Source: an uncultured Methanoregula sp.
GTDB taxonomy: Archaea; Halobacteriota; Methanomicrobia; Methanomicrobiales; Methanospirillaceae
Direction: 5' to 3'
Assembly: GCF_963667735.1 (NCBI RefSeq)
Contig: NZ_OY763919.1
Span: 2,481,539-2,545,538, forward strand
DNA length: 64,000 nt
Below, one piece after another: positions 34,763 through 44,268 of the stretch. The translations under genes and the position numbers were made by a program. The notes beneath the pieces were generated by a model, which did no database searches, was not told where the DNA came from, and worked only from the letters and a program-made list of their open reading frames with translations. Positions within the stretch are counted from its first letter, which is position 1. Each line of letters starts with the position of its first letter.

Positions 34763-35191
34763 TTATGATCTCACCACCAGGGTTGAAACCGTACTGTGGG
34801 TGACAACAAATGTGCTTACGCTCCCAATCAGGAGCCGGTCGGTCTGGCTCTTGCCATGGGATCCGACAATGATCAAATCCGCCTTGATCTTATCTGCAAG
34901 GGAGATGACCTCGCTGCCTGCATGGCCGGACTTGAAATGGGAAATTAAGGTGACTCCGCTTGCTGCAGCCTTGACTTTTGCCTTGTCAAGAACAGCCTCA
35001 CCCTCTTTCTGGAGAACATTGTACATGATCTCGACCGTATTGTCAGCAGGAAGGGATGAGAACAGACCAGTCTCGATGACATAGGCTGCATGGAGTTTCG
35101 CATTTCCTGCCTTTGCCATCTGAACAGCCTTGTCAAGTGCGCGCTGGCTGGTCTCCGAACCATCAACTGCAACAAGGATTGTATTAAACAT
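34763..35191 (-). CDS. Universal stress protein (UspA family)
   Basis: The 142-residue protein has the Usp fold with the N-terminal ILVAVDGSETSQRALDKA and the C-terminal ATP-binding motif GSHGKSQTDRLLIGSVS. This motif (G-2x-G-9x-G-S) marks an ATP-binding member. The start at 35191 gives the standard MFNTILVAVDGS. It is cotranscribed with the CBS protein; both bind adenine nucleotides, so the pair may report energy state. Confidence 0.9.
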   Translation of the reverse strand: MFNTILVAVDGSETSQRALDKAVQMAKAGNAKLHAAYVIETGLFSSLPADNTVEIMYNVLQKEGEAVLDKAKVKAAASGVTLISHFKSGHAGSEVISLADKIKADLIIVGSHGKSQTDRLLIGSVSTFVVTHSTVSTLVVRS

Positions 35192-35220
35192 AGTCATCAC
35201 CCAAAACAAACATGCCTGTT

Positions 35221-36285
35221 TTATTTGAGTTGTGAATTAAAAACATTTTTGCCAATTTCGGCAAAATTCGCCCGTTTCACCAGCGTTGCGAGCGGATCGC
35301 GCGTGAATCTCAGGGCTGATGCAGAAAAACTGATTTCAAACAAATTGGCAGGCGCCCCGACCCGGATATAATAGGGTGAGCCGGTGAGCTCTGATCCCGC
35401 AACAGCCAAGCGAAGGATATCCACGGGATTTGAACCATATACGGTAGAGACAAAAGCCATTTCCGAGAAGAGATCGGGAGGAACAAACATCACGTTATCC
35501 GTCCCGAGCAGAATCCGGCAGCCGCATTCCTGCATATAGCCGAGCGGGGGATGGCCCGGTGACCTGCTGACACCCAGGATCCAGTTGGACCGGGGGCAGA
35601 TGGCAATTGGGATATCCCGGTCTGCACAGGACCGGATCTGTTTCTTTGTTGCATGGGTGGCGTGAATGATAAGATCGGGGTCGAATGCGAGCGCTGCATC
35701 CACGTCATCCGGGTCTCGTTCGCCGGCATGGAACGCCACGAGTTTTCCTGCATTCCTGGCCTCCCGCACCTGCCGTTCTGCATCGGGAACATCCCGTGCG
35801 CTGCTGATCCCGAGTCCATCGGCGATCTGTTCTCCGCCTTCCCGCCCGAAGATCAGGGGTTTGATCGGGAGTTCGCAGGCAGCCTCCCGGAGGGCGAGGA
35901 CACCATCCCGGCCACCCTCCCGGAAATCGGCACACCCGGCAATGCCGCCGCGTGCCATGCCTAAAAGACTTGCCCGCATACCGGCCACGAGATCAGGGCG
36001 CGATGCCGCGGCAAGAAGCCGGTGTTTCAGGCCATCCGGGGGAGTCACGAGTGCAGAAAGGTCACCGGTAACCCCGCAGTCCATCGCGATCGTATCGCCA
36101 AGGTGCGTGTGAGCATCAAAGAGCGCGGGGGAGATCCAGCGCAGGGGTGCAGATCGGGTCTCCTCAATGGCAGCGATGATACCATTTTCGATATATATAT
36201 CGACCGGCGTTTCAGTAAGCTCCTTTCCAAGGAATGCATTGCCGGACAGGATCTGCGGGTGGTCTTTCATGGGGGCTGCTCTCAT
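35221..36285 (-). CDS. Amidohydrolase-family protein (deaminase-like)
   Basis: The 354-residue protein has the metal-binding HTH pair (His59 and His61 in FDAHTHLGD), further His in VAFHAG and IHATH, and an Asp in LLGTDNVM, the metal set of the cytosine/adenosine deaminase branch. It is shorter than typical SAH/MTA deaminases (about 420 residues). The substrate is unknown. ATG 36285 or 36270 may be used; a TATA-like element shared with the divergent Sec61 beta gene lies at the start. Confidence 0.75.
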   Translation of the reverse strand: MRAAPMKDHPQILSGNAFLGKELTETPVDIYIENGIIAAIEETRSAPLRWISPALFDAHTHLGDTIAMDCGVTGDLSALVTPPDGLKHRLLAAASRPDLVAGMRASLLGMARGGIAGCADFREGGRDGVLALREAACELPIKPLIFGREGGEQIADGLGISSARDVPDAERQVREARNAGKLVAFHAGERDPDDVDAALAFDPDLIIHATHATKKQIRSCADRDIPIAICPRSNWILGVSRSPGHPPLGYMQECGCRILLGTDNVMFVPPDLFSEMAFVSTVYGSNPVDILRLAVAGSELTGSPYYIRVGAPANLFEISFSASALRFTRDPLATLVKRANFAEIGKNVFNSQLK

Positions 36286-36294
36286 TTATATATC
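36285..36294 (+). promoter_or_regulatory. TATA box for the Sec61 beta gene
   Basis: TTTATATATC is centred 26 bp before ATG 36315, the right distance for transcription to begin at or next to the start codon. The mRNA is thus probably leaderless. The site also touches the start of the divergent amidohydrolase gene. Confidence 0.6.
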
Positions 36295-36314
36295 GAGAAA
36301 CCAAATAATTTTGT

Positions 36315-36488
36315 ATGGCAAAGAAGCAAGGTGGCCGATTACTCTCCTCAGCAGGACTCGTCAATTATTACGAGAGCGAGGACCGTAGGGCAGTTCATAT
36401 CAGTCCGATAACGGTAATGGTTGTCGCGGCAGCAATCGGTATTATCGTTCTGGTCCTGAATTTTGTATTCGGGACAAAGACGGTATAA
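36315..36488 (+). CDS. secG: Preprotein translocase subunit Sec61 beta (SecG)
   Basis: The 57-residue protein has a Gly/Lys-rich N-terminus (MAKKQGGRLLSSAGLVNYYE), a conserved SPITVMVV turn and one C-terminal membrane segment (about 32-52). This is the archaeal Sec61 beta family. It joins SecY and SecE in the protein channel. It begins with a well-placed TATA box and probably has no leader. A T-run (CTTTTTTTATTCC) follows the stop. Confidence 0.9.
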   Translation: MAKKQGGRLLSSAGLVNYYESEDRRAVHISPITVMVVAAAIGIIVLVLNFVFGTKTV

Positions 36489-36515
36489 CTTTTTTTATTC
36501 CCCTCAAAAAAAGGG

Positions 36516-37268
36516 TTATTCAAAAGCGCTCTTCTTGAGAACGCGTTTGGTAATATCCTCATCATTCCTGAAGTAGAGATTGTCGTGGCCTTCCCATCTT
36601 CCGCAGTTGCGGAAGATAACGGCCGGGACCCCGTTATTACTCTCCCCCATCACGAAATTCGAGAATCCGGCGATCTCGTCGACAATAGCCTCTTCGGTGA
36701 TCTTGAGCACATGGCCGAAGAGATCCGTATCGCCGCGGAAATCCCGGATTGCCGGAAAGCCACTCCAGCCGATCGCGTTCCCGGTCTGGCCCCGCCGGAA
36801 GGATCGGCCGCAGGTATCGGTTATGATAACCCCGATATCTTTTCCGCTGATTTTCTGTATCTCGTCTCGCAAGTCCTCTGCGGATTTCATCGGGTCGGGT
36901 GGGAGAAAAATTACCATCCCGTCTTCGATATTGGACTGGTCAACGCCAGCACGGACGCCGATATGCCCGAATGCCAGTTCCGAAAGGATGAACGGGTGCT
37001 CCATGATGATATCGTTAGACGCATCCAGGACTGCCTGCACAAAGCGCGGGTCTTCGCCATTCAGCTTCCCGAGGCGCACCGCACGTTCTGTGGGTGTAAT
37101 TGACGAGAGGGTCTTGGTGTACCCCTTCGCCTTTGAATAGATCGTGGAGGCGATACAGAGAATATCCCCATCCTGCACCAGTATTTTCTCGCAAATCAGT
37201 GCCGCAATATTATCTCCGGCATGGATGAGGGGAAGGCCCTGCACACCCATGACATGAATCGGTTCCAT
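36516..37268 (-). CDS. cofE: Coenzyme F420:L-glutamate ligase CofE
   Basis: The 250-residue protein starts with IHVMGVQGLPLIHAGDN and has the IASTIYSKAKG, RAGVDQSNIE, and IITDTCGRSFRRGQTGNAIG motifs that build the GTP and metal sites of CofE. It adds gamma-linked glutamates to F420-0, making the methanogen hydride carrier F420. The start at 37268 matches homologues. It is convergent with Sec61 beta and has an AT-rich promoter on its upstream side. Confidence 0.94.
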   Translation of the reverse strand: MEPIHVMGVQGLPLIHAGDNIAALICEKILVQDGDILCIASTIYSKAKGYTKTLSSITPTERAVRLGKLNGEDPRFVQAVLDASNDIIMEHPFILSELAFGHIGVRAGVDQSNIEDGMVIFLPPDPMKSAEDLRDEIQKISGKDIGVIITDTCGRSFRRGQTGNAIGWSGFPAIRDFRGDTDLFGHVLKITEEAIVDEIAGFSNFVMGESNNGVPAVIFRNCGRWEGHDNLYFRNDEDITKRVLKKSAFE

Positions 37269-37472
37269 AGTCACATCTCTATGAGATGATCGGACGATAT
37301 AGGGATTTCGTATTGCATCCATAAGATAAATCCGGTTACGGAGAAATTGCCCGGATATGAGGGATACCGGGGATTTAATTCCCCGCGGCAGCTTCCGGAA
37401 ATTATGGAGAGATCAATTTCCAAGAGGGCATCGATATATTTTTAAGAGGACAACACGCATCACCTCATTGCC

Positions 37473-37754
37473 ATGTACCTCATCATCCGGTGCCCGTCCT
37501 GCAGGAAGTTCTCGTACGTGGATCGGTTTCAGCGCTGGAAACTCTGCCCGCAGTGCGGCCATGCCCAAGAAGTGAGCAAATCACCGGCTTACCTGGAAGT
37601 CGTCGACTTCCGTGAAGCAGAACATATTGTAAAAGAGATGGAAAAGCACATCCATGCTACAAAAAAGACCGATTTTTCACCGGAAGAGACCGCTGAGCTG
37701 CGCCACCATTATGCAGAGGCACTGAGGCACCGGGCAAAAAAACCCCGTGCCTGA
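37473..37754 (+). CDS. Zinc-ribbon protein DUF1922
   Basis: The 93-residue protein has a zinc ribbon with two CxxC pairs (Cys7/Cys10 and Cys25/Cys28) at the N-terminus and a charged helical C-terminus ending KKPRA. DUF1922 proteins are small, archaeal and without a known function. A TATA-like ATATATTTTTAAG at about 37431 is 35-40 bp upstream. It may bind nucleic acid or a protein. Confidence 0.8.
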   Translation: MYLIIRCPSCRKFSYVDRFQRWKLCPQCGHAQEVSKSPAYLEVVDFREAEHIVKEMEKHIHATKKTDFSPEETAELRHHYAEALRHRAKKPRA

Positions 37755-37841
37755 CCGGTTTTCTTTTCTCCAAAGGTACTCCTGCGCAACTCGCGCATCA
37801 GAATATGACCGGATCGGATACAAGCCTGCAGCCGCCGGCGA

Positions 37842-38975
37842 TTACGCACCGGCTGCATTCCCGATACGGAAATACTGAGGGGGCACATTTATCTCAAACC
37901 GGGCACCTTTGCCCGGCTCGCCGGTCTCCCGGATCCCAAGACCCGTGATACCAAGGATCTCCCGGGAAAGGAAGAGGCCAAAGCCGGTGTGCCTGAAGTG
38001 TTTGCGATTAAAAATCGCTTCCTTGAACTCATTGGGAACTCCCCCGCCATCGTCTTCGCAGATGATGCAGGCCGTCTCACCCGATACCTCGGCCCTGAAG
38101 GCAATCCGGGTCAGGTTCGTCCCATGACTGAGGGCATTGTCGATAAGGTTGTAAAACACTTTTTCGAGCATCGGGTCCGCGTAGATCCAGAGATCGCCGG
38201 TTTCGACCGTCACGGTCACCGATGGATGATGAATCGCAGACGCGGCTGCCTGGATTGTTTCGTTAAGATCGAACCAATGCGGGTTCTCGATGCCGAGACT
38301 CTGATAGTCCTTTGTGAAGCCGATCTGGAGTTCCATAATTCCGATTATCTCGGACTGGATGGTAAGATATTCCTGGAGTTGGGGATCCGGAAACTCCTCT
38401 TTTATCAGTTCCAGGTACCCCATGAGACCGGTCAGTTTGTTGAGGATATCGTGCCGGGTTATACTCGAGAGGAGGTTGAGTTTTTTGTTTGCAAGGGTAA
38501 GAGCCTGGGCATACCGGTTCAGTTCGGATTCGTGATAGTGCATCTCGCTCTCGAAGACCCGCCGTTCGGTGATATCCTCTGCAAGCCCTTCTATCACCAT
38601 AAGACCATCCTTTGCCATTCCCACGTTCCAGGCCCGGATCGAGACCCATATCTCCGATCCGTCCCGGCGCATGAGACGGATCTCGCGGCCGGCAACGGAT
38701 CCAACCCTCCTGAGATCTGTTGTGAGTTCCTCGAGTTCCCGCGACCGGATAAAGAAATCGTTTATACTTCTGCCGACAATGTCCTCCACCCGGTCGTACC
38801 CGAACATAGCTGCCATCACAGGGTTTCCCGAGAGGACCTGCCCGTTCTCCCCGTTGGTTATCTGGAAGATACCAAGAGCAATGTTTTCTGCCATCATCCG
38901 GTATCTCCGCTCATAGTCGTGCAGTATCCCTTCTGCAGACGGGACGGGATCAGTTTTGTTTAGAGGCAAAGGCAT
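37842..38975 (-). CDS. Cytoplasmic PAS sensor histidine kinase
   Basis: The 377-residue protein has a PAS domain (about 20-140, ending in DITERR), a linker, the phospho-acceptor box with His175 (SITRHDILNKL), and an HATPase domain with LIDNALSHG, EDDGGGVP and TGFGLFLSREI. There are no membrane segments. It shares the NKKLNLL...TRHDILN...GYLEL block with the membrane kinase at 4.9 kb, so they are paralogues. No response regulator lies nearby. Confidence 0.9.
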   Translation of the reverse strand: MPLPLNKTDPVPSAEGILHDYERRYRMMAENIALGIFQITNGENGQVLSGNPVMAAMFGYDRVEDIVGRSINDFFIRSRELEELTTDLRRVGSVAGREIRLMRRDGSEIWVSIRAWNVGMAKDGLMVIEGLAEDITERRVFESEMHYHESELNRYAQALTLANKKLNLLSSITRHDILNKLTGLMGYLELIKEEFPDPQLQEYLTIQSEIIGIMELQIGFTKDYQSLGIENPHWFDLNETIQAAASAIHHPSVTVTVETGDLWIYADPMLEKVFYNLIDNALSHGTNLTRIAFRAEVSGETACIICEDDGGGVPNEFKEAIFNRKHFRHTGFGLFLSREILGITGLGIRETGEPGKGARFEINVPPQYFRIGNAAGA

Positions 38976-39155
38976 CTGTTATGCGATATTAAACGGGATA
39001 TGTCTTGAGGGTTTTCTCGCTCATTAAGGAGGTCCCGATGATAGTTGACCAGTACCATTCATGAACGCCAATGACAGAACCCGGGTTGTGGTTCTTCAAA
39101 GCAACAGAATAGTTCATCTGGTAAGCACCGGCATTGATCTGTAGGTAGTGTCAGC

Positions 39156-40391
39156 ATGGCTGGGAACGGGTGTATTATTATCGGGGGAGGGCCGGCCGGT
39201 CTTTTCTGTGCAATCCATGCGGCCGCCCATGGCCTGCAGGTCACGGTGCTTGAAAAGAACCCAGAGCCCGGTGCCAAGCTCCTGCTGTCCGGGTCCGGGC
39301 AATGCAATATTACGCACAACGGGGAGATCAGGGATTTCCTGACCCGATACGGGAGCCACGGAAAATTTTTGAAGCCGGCCCTCATGTCATTTACCAACCG
39401 GGATCTCCAGGCATTTTTCCGGGACCGGGGACTTCCGGTGATGACTGATGAGAACGGCAAGGTCTTCCCGGAAACCCGGAGAGCGGCAGATGTCCTAGCA
39501 GTTCTCCTTGCCGAATGCCGGAAACGTGGTGTCAACATCCGCTGCAACGAACCGGTCAGGGAGGTTGCCCGGGACGGGGGAGCATTTGCATGCACTGCAA
39601 AAAACACCATATACCACGCGGCAGCGGTTGTCATCACAACCGGTGGCGCATCGTACCCGAAGTGCGGGACAACCGGTGACGGGTACCGCCTCGCAGCAGC
39701 GCTCGGCCAGCCGGTAACCACAACCAGGCCAGCCCTCACACCGCTCCAGATCCGGCCGTTCCCGTTCTCATCTCTTATGGGCATCTCGTTTGAGGGGATG
39801 CATTTTACCCACTGGAGGGATGGGAAGAAAATGGGCGATCATACGGGAGATGTCCTTTTCACGCACCTTGGCCTCTCCGGGCCGGGCATTCTCGATGCCT
39901 CGCGGGATATCCGGGAGGGAGACGAGATCCGGCTCTCGTTTGCCGGGAACCTGCGGCGCGATGAATTTACAGCTGACATTGCACAACGGGCCGCAGAAAA
40001 TCCCGGCTGGCAGGTGAGTACTATCCTCGCGAAATATCCAATCCCCGAACGGCTGAACCGGAAACTGCTCAAAATTTCCGGCATTGCAGAAGATCTCACA
40101 TGCGCCCATTTCTCTGCAACCCTGCGATCTGCCCTTGTGAAGAACTGTTGCGAATTCCCGCTGATCGTTGCAGCCCTTGGAGACTATGCCGTTGCCATGG
40201 TGACCCGGGGGGGCGTTGCGCTTGAAGGCGTGAACCAAAAAACCATGGAATCGAAGATCATTCCCGGACTATTTTTTGCCGGCGAAGTGCTGGATGTGGA
40301 CGGGGATACCGGCGGATTCAACCTGCAGGCAGCGTTCTCCACCGGGTACCTTGCAGGAACCGCTGCCGGGAAACGGCTGGCCGGAGAATAA
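39156..40391 (+). CDS. NAD(P)/FAD-dependent oxidoreductase, HI0933/BaiN family
   Basis: The 411-residue flavoprotein starts with IIIGGGPAGLFCAI, which binds FAD, and has SGSGQCNITH, ITTGGASYPKCGTTGDGY and GLFFAGEVLDVDGDTGGFN, all typical of the HI0933-like family. Its substrate is unknown; relatives reduce unsaturated bonds in bacterial steroids and other compounds. A short 180-bp gap upstream contains no gene and could hold its promoter. Confidence 0.88.
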   Translation: MAGNGCIIIGGGPAGLFCAIHAAAHGLQVTVLEKNPEPGAKLLLSGSGQCNITHNGEIRDFLTRYGSHGKFLKPALMSFTNRDLQAFFRDRGLPVMTDENGKVFPETRRAADVLAVLLAECRKRGVNIRCNEPVREVARDGGAFACTAKNTIYHAAAVVITTGGASYPKCGTTGDGYRLAAALGQPVTTTRPALTPLQIRPFPFSSLMGISFEGMHFTHWRDGKKMGDHTGDVLFTHLGLSGPGILDASRDIREGDEIRLSFAGNLRRDEFTADIAQRAAENPGWQVSTILAKYPIPERLNRKLLKISGIAEDLTCAHFSATLRSALVKNCCEFPLIVAALGDYAVAMVTRGGVALEGVNQKTMESKIIPGLFFAGEVLDVDGDTGGFNLQAAFSTGYLAGTAAGKRLAGE

Positions 40392-40462
40392 GGCAGCGTC
40401 GGTTTCTCACGCGGGCACCTTTTCCGGTCATGATACGGACAGGCAGCCTTTGAAGAGAAAAG

Positions 40463-41152
40463 TCAGATATTCCGAACCATAAGGGAGATGCCCCCGTCGA
40501 GCCCTGAGAAGAACTTCCGCCCGTCCAGGGTGAAATCTTCATACGAGAGGAAGCCCTTTTCAGCAAAACCGCACGCAAGGAACGACTGCCGCGAGGCCGG
40601 GTTGGTACAATCGGCCACAACCTGCCGGAAGCCGCGTTCTGCTGCATGGGCGATCGCATGCCGGATCAGGGCCCGGGCGAGGCCCATTCTCCGGAATTCT
40701 CTCACAACGCCAATCTGGAAGATATGCAGGGTTGTGCCGGGCCGGATCCCTGCACGGTCAAGGTTATGTTCTTCAAGCTCATCGATCATGGCCACCGCGT
40801 CCCGAAAATGGGAGATGAAGGCTGCCATCTCCGCACATTCTCCGGCCGGATCATGGGTCAGGTCAAAACAGAAGATGAACCCGGCCGGTCTTTTGGTCTT
40901 TTTTTCGCGTGCAAGAAAACTGAGATCCTTTCCCACCAGGGACCGGACATAGATCTTTGCAAACGGGAAGAACAAACCTGGATCGGGAGCGTGCCGGCAG
41001 GATGTGGGTTCGTCGGAAAGAAAGACATCTGTATAGATCCTGGCTGCCGGTACGATATCGGGTTCAGCCAGGGGAAAACAGGTAAACGGGCCTGCCCGTG
41101 AGAATAGCTCCCCAGAAAGGGAATCTTTACCGGGGTCAGCTGTACCTGGCAT
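40463..41152 (-). CDS. GNAT-family N-acetyltransferase
   Basis: The 229-residue protein has a GNAT fold in its C-terminal half: IGVVREFRRMGLARALI is motif A for acetyl-CoA and CTNPASRQSFLACGF is motif B. The N-terminal third is unusual and may bind the substrate. ATG 41152 gives a sensible start; the longer frame to 41260 begins in non-coding DNA. The substrate cannot be told. It stands alone, convergent with the flavoprotein. Confidence 0.75.
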   Translation of the reverse strand: MPGTADPGKDSLSGELFSRAGPFTCFPLAEPDIVPAARIYTDVFLSDEPTSCRHAPDPGLFFPFAKIYVRSLVGKDLSFLAREKKTKRPAGFIFCFDLTHDPAGECAEMAAFISHFRDAVAMIDELEEHNLDRAGIRPGTTLHIFQIGVVREFRRMGLARALIRHAIAHAAERGFRQVVADCTNPASRQSFLACGFAEKGFLSYEDFTLDGRKFFSGLDGGISLMVRNI

Positions 41153-41384
41153 GGTATCGTACCAGATCTCTCTTTTTCTAACTGATAATCGTACCCGGGA
41201 TAACAGGATACGGTACCTGGGGTATCCTACGGATAGTATGAAAAATGCGCAAACGCTCATCTGGATAACTGATGGTACTAGGATAGAACAAAAAGAACCG
41301 GCGTGATCCGAGGCTATCTCTTCTTAATTCCGGCCGGGTCCGACCGTTATATCAGTCGCAGCAAAGAGTGCTAAAATAAAAAAA

Positions 41385-41954
41385 TTAGTAGATGGTGTTC
41401 ACTTTCAGGATTGAGGCCGGTGCAGTGCGGGAGATGGAGAGAGCGGCACCGATTGCCGGCTTGATCTCAAGCTGGAACTGGTCATTCTTGAGAATGTGGT
41501 TGGTTGGCTGGGCCATAATGTCGAACTGCTCGCCCTTTTCAAGAACATCATCGTTGGTTACCTGGTTCTGGACGGCTGCAATGGTCCACTGTCCTGCCCC
41601 CGGAGCACTTCCTTTGGTTCCCCGTGAAAGGGTCTCGAGTGTTGACGCATTGCTGTAGGTCATTACAACCTTGTCGAAGTCGACCGGGGTTCCACCCGGA
41701 GCCAGTGCAGTAGAGAAGTTGATTACATCAATGTAACTGCTTGCAACTCCCGTGCCGTAAACATTACCGACGATTTCGAGGGTCGAGCTTGCCTGCTGTA
41801 CACCTGTGTGGACGACTTCCTGGCTCTTCTGGGTTGTGAAGAAACCGGCGCCGAGCACCACGTACGAGAACACCGCCGCGACGACAACGAATGCGATGAG
41901 CACAATCGCTGCCTCGAGACCGGTAAATGCACTATCATTGTTGAAGGATCTCAT
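41385..41954 (-). CDS. flaB: Archaellin (archaeal flagellin, FlaB type)
   Basis: The 189-residue protein has a class III (type IV pilin-like) signal: a short start, then NDSAFTGLEAAIVLIAF, a long hydrophobic N-terminal helix and TTQKSQEVVHTGVQQASS. Prepilin peptidase would cut just before the hydrophobic stretch. The rest is the variable outer domain, rich in Asn-x-Ser/Thr sites. It stands alone, without the fla accessory genes, as occurs in some Methanomicrobiales. A strong AT-rich promoter (AAATATAAATAC) lies upstream. Confidence 0.88.
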   Translation of the reverse strand: MRSFNNDSAFTGLEAAIVLIAFVVVAAVFSYVVLGAGFFTTQKSQEVVHTGVQQASSTLEIVGNVYGTGVASSYIDVINFSTALAPGGTPVDFDKVVMTYSNASTLETLSRGTKGSAPGAGQWTIAAVQNQVTNDDVLEKGEQFDIMAQPTNHILKNDQFQLEIKPAIGAALSISRTAPASILKVNTIY

Positions 41955-42175
41955 GATTCACCTTGGGGGTTGACATTAACCCCGTAACCGATAAATGGTT
42001 GTAATTGTATTTATATTTTTTTCAAAAAAAAGAGAGGGAAATACTACAATATATTACTTTTCTGGTGTTTTTCCTGAATGAATAGCGCAACTCCCGTCAC
42101 CGGTTCAGGAGAATACCGGTACCAGGCAAAGAAATGCCCCGGAGAACCAGATGAAAAGGAGACCGGATTTGCCGG

Positions 42176-42640
42176 TTATTCCCGCTTCCCGATCCCGTCC
42201 GGGCCGACCGTGATGCCTGCCTTTTTGATCAGGTAATACCCGGCAGAAAGGCCAAGGATGATCACACCGATGCATATCATCTCAAAACCATAATCAAAAG
42301 CATTCATGCTGTTCTGGTCGAGGAGGAGCACTTTCCGTGCCACAGCTATGATGGCAAGCAGGATAACGATCTCCACGTGAATCGTATTCTCCCGGAAATA
42401 GGCCTTGATGGTATCCAGGAGTTCGACGCCGATGAGTACCAGCAGGAAGGCCCCGAGGAGCGTTATCATCTCCTTGGCTTCGATGAGGAGGGGGGTTTCA
42501 TCCAGGATGAATCTTCCCAGGAGCACGACCAGATCGAACATCGCCGCTACCAGCACAATAATGAGCATGAAGATAATTACCGCATAGATGGATTTTTCAA
42601 ATTTTTCTACATACTCAAGCATAGTCTTTTCATATTCCAT
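42176..42640 (-). CDS. psiE: PsiE-family membrane protein
   Basis: The 154-residue protein has four hydrophobic segments (about 15-42, 60-80, 88-105, 118-138) and the family's EAKEMITLLGAFLLVLIGVELLDTIKAYF core. PsiE is induced by phosphate starvation in bacteria, with unknown biochemistry. Its start overlaps the 3' end of cobA by 11 bp, making it the last gene of the heme-precursor operon here. Why it is coupled to tetrapyrrole synthesis is unclear. Confidence 0.82.
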   Translation of the reverse strand: MEYEKTMLEYVEKFEKSIYAVIIFMLIIVLVAAMFDLVVLLGRFILDETPLLIEAKEMITLLGAFLLVLIGVELLDTIKAYFRENTIHVEIVILLAIIAVARKVLLLDQNSMNAFDYGFEMICIGVIILGLSAGYYLIKKAGITVGPDGIGKRE

Positions 42641-43388
42641 AAGGTATCAGATCCGGTAATTCTGCATCATACATGTTCACTACATCGCCAATAACAATGA
42701 CGGCCGGAGGTTTCACACCGGCATTCTTCGCAACCGTCTCAATGTCTGAAAGGGTGCCGGTCGTGATCCGGCGATCTTTCCGCAGGCCGCGTTCTATGAT
42801 TGCAACGGGCGTTGATCCGGCTTTTCCGTTCTGAACCAGTACAGCCGCAATCTTCCCAAGGTTTGCAACCCCCATAAGGATAACGATCGTTCCCCGCAAT
42901 TGTGCGAGCAGTTTCCAGTCCAGCGCCGGTTCGGCTTTTGTCGGATCCTCGTTGCCAGTCAGGATCGTAACCTGCGAGGCATACTTCCGGTGGGTAAGAG
43001 GAATACCCATCGAGGCCGGTACGGCAAGTGCACTCGATATACCCGGCACCATCTCGACATCTATCCCGGCTGCCCGGACGGTCTCGAGTTCTTCGCCGCC
43101 CCGGCCGAACAGGAACGGGTCGCCGCCCTTGAGCCGCACGACCATCTTTCCGTTCTTTGCCCGGTCCACGATCAGGGCCTCGATCTCGTCCTGCTCCAGG
43201 TTGTGCTTCCCGCCAAACTTCCCGCAGTCGATCTTTTCGGCCTGCTTCGGGAGCGTTGCGAGAATCTCCTCGCCCGGAAGCTGGTCGAAGAGCACGACAT
43301 CCGCCTTGTCAATCACGGTCCTTGCCCGCTGCGTCAGGAGTCCCTCTGCGCCGGGGCCCGAGCCTACCAGATACACTTTACCCTTCAT
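42630..43388 (-). CDS. cobA: Uroporphyrinogen-III C-methyltransferase (SUMT)
   Basis: The 252-residue enzyme has VYLVGSGPGAEGLLT, VRLKGGDPFLFGRGGEE and GIPLTHR, the SAM and substrate motifs of SUMT. It makes precorrin-2 from uroporphyrinogen III, feeding cobalamin, F430 and siroheme. ATG 43388 is used; it overlaps hemC by 11 bp. The product goes to SirC (49.1 kb) and then to the chelatase CfbA at the left edge. Confidence 0.95.
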   Translation of the reverse strand: MKGKVYLVGSGPGAEGLLTQRARTVIDKADVVLFDQLPGEEILATLPKQAEKIDCGKFGGKHNLEQDEIEALIVDRAKNGKMVVRLKGGDPFLFGRGGEELETVRAAGIDVEMVPGISSALAVPASMGIPLTHRKYASQVTILTGNEDPTKAEPALDWKLLAQLRGTIVILMGVANLGKIAAVLVQNGKAGSTPVAIIERGLRKDRRITTGTLSDIETVAKNAGVKPPAVIVIGDVVNMYDAELPDLIPYGI

Positions 43389-44268
43389 GTGAGATCCCCA
43401 GTTGACGGTATGCCTCGTCAATCAGGCCTTTTGCCCGCCCGTGCAGCTGCCTGCCGGTCTCCCGGGCTTCCTCAATGGTCGAGAGATCCGCCTCGATCCG
43501 TTCGGTCTCTCTGCCATCGAGCGAGAGCACCTCAGCGATGAGATGCCCGGCCCGGCAGTGGATGCCAAGCGGGGTGAAACAACCACCGCCCAGTTTTTCC
43601 ATCACCGCCCGCTCGTACATCACATCGGTCCGGGTCTGCGGGTGATCGAGCGCCGAGAGTACTTCCATCAGAGACGGATCGGCCCGGCTGACCACCGCGA
43701 TCGTTCCCTGGTTCGGGGACGGGACGAACTTGTCGATGGGAAGGCGCTCGCCGGGCAGCCGGAGATCGAGCCGGGTGAGGCCAGCTTCCGCAAGCATGAT
43801 CCCGTCATATTCCCCGGCACTCAGCTTCCGGATGCGGGTATCGACATTGCCCCGCAGCTCCTTGATCGCGATCTCGGGATCATGCCGGAGGAGCTGGGCT
43901 TTTCTCCGGGTGCTCGATGTCCCGATACACCGGACCGTGTTGATCGAGCCGTTGTGGGCCAGGTAATCGGCAGCAGAATCCCGCTTGAGGATAGCCGAAG
44001 TAAAAAGCCCGCTCGGGCGAAACGCCGGGATATCCTTCATGCTGTGCACTGCGCAATCGATATCCCCGGCAAGAATGGCATCGTCCAGGGCCCGGACAAA
44101 AACGCCCTGCCCGCCGATTGCATGGAGCGGGACCGCGGTCGAGGAATCCCCCTGGGTATTGATGATAACGGTCTTTGTTTCTATGCCAAGGGCCGTTAAT
44201 TTTTTACAGACCGTTGCGGTTTGTACAAGAGCAAGCTTGCTGCCGCGTGTTCCGATGGTTATCGACAT
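43378..44268 (-). CDS. hemC: Hydroxymethylbilane synthase (porphobilinogen deaminase)
   Basis: The 296-residue enzyme starts [17 protein letters not shown] and has VHSMKDIP, the arginine-rich [11 protein letters not shown], and the cofactor cysteine in GGGCFTPLG that carries the dipyrromethane. It joins four porphobilinogens. It overlaps hemL by 10 bp and cobA by 11 bp. No uroporphyrinogen-III synthase (hemD) gene is seen between them. Confidence 0.96.
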   Translation of the reverse strand: MSITIGTRGSKLALVQTATVCKKLTALGIETKTVIINTQGDSSTAVPLHAIGGQGVFVRALDDAILAGDIDCAVHSMKDIPAFRPSGLFTSAILKRDSAADYLAHNGSINTVRCIGTSSTRRKAQLLRHDPEIAIKELRGNVDTRIRKLSAGEYDGIMLAEAGLTRLDLRLPGERLPIDKFVPSPNQGTIAVVSRADPSLMEVLSALDHPQTRTDVMYERAVMEKLGGGCFTPLGIHCRAGHLIAEVLSLDGRETERIEADLSTIEEARETGRQLHGRAKGLIDEAYRQLGISHEG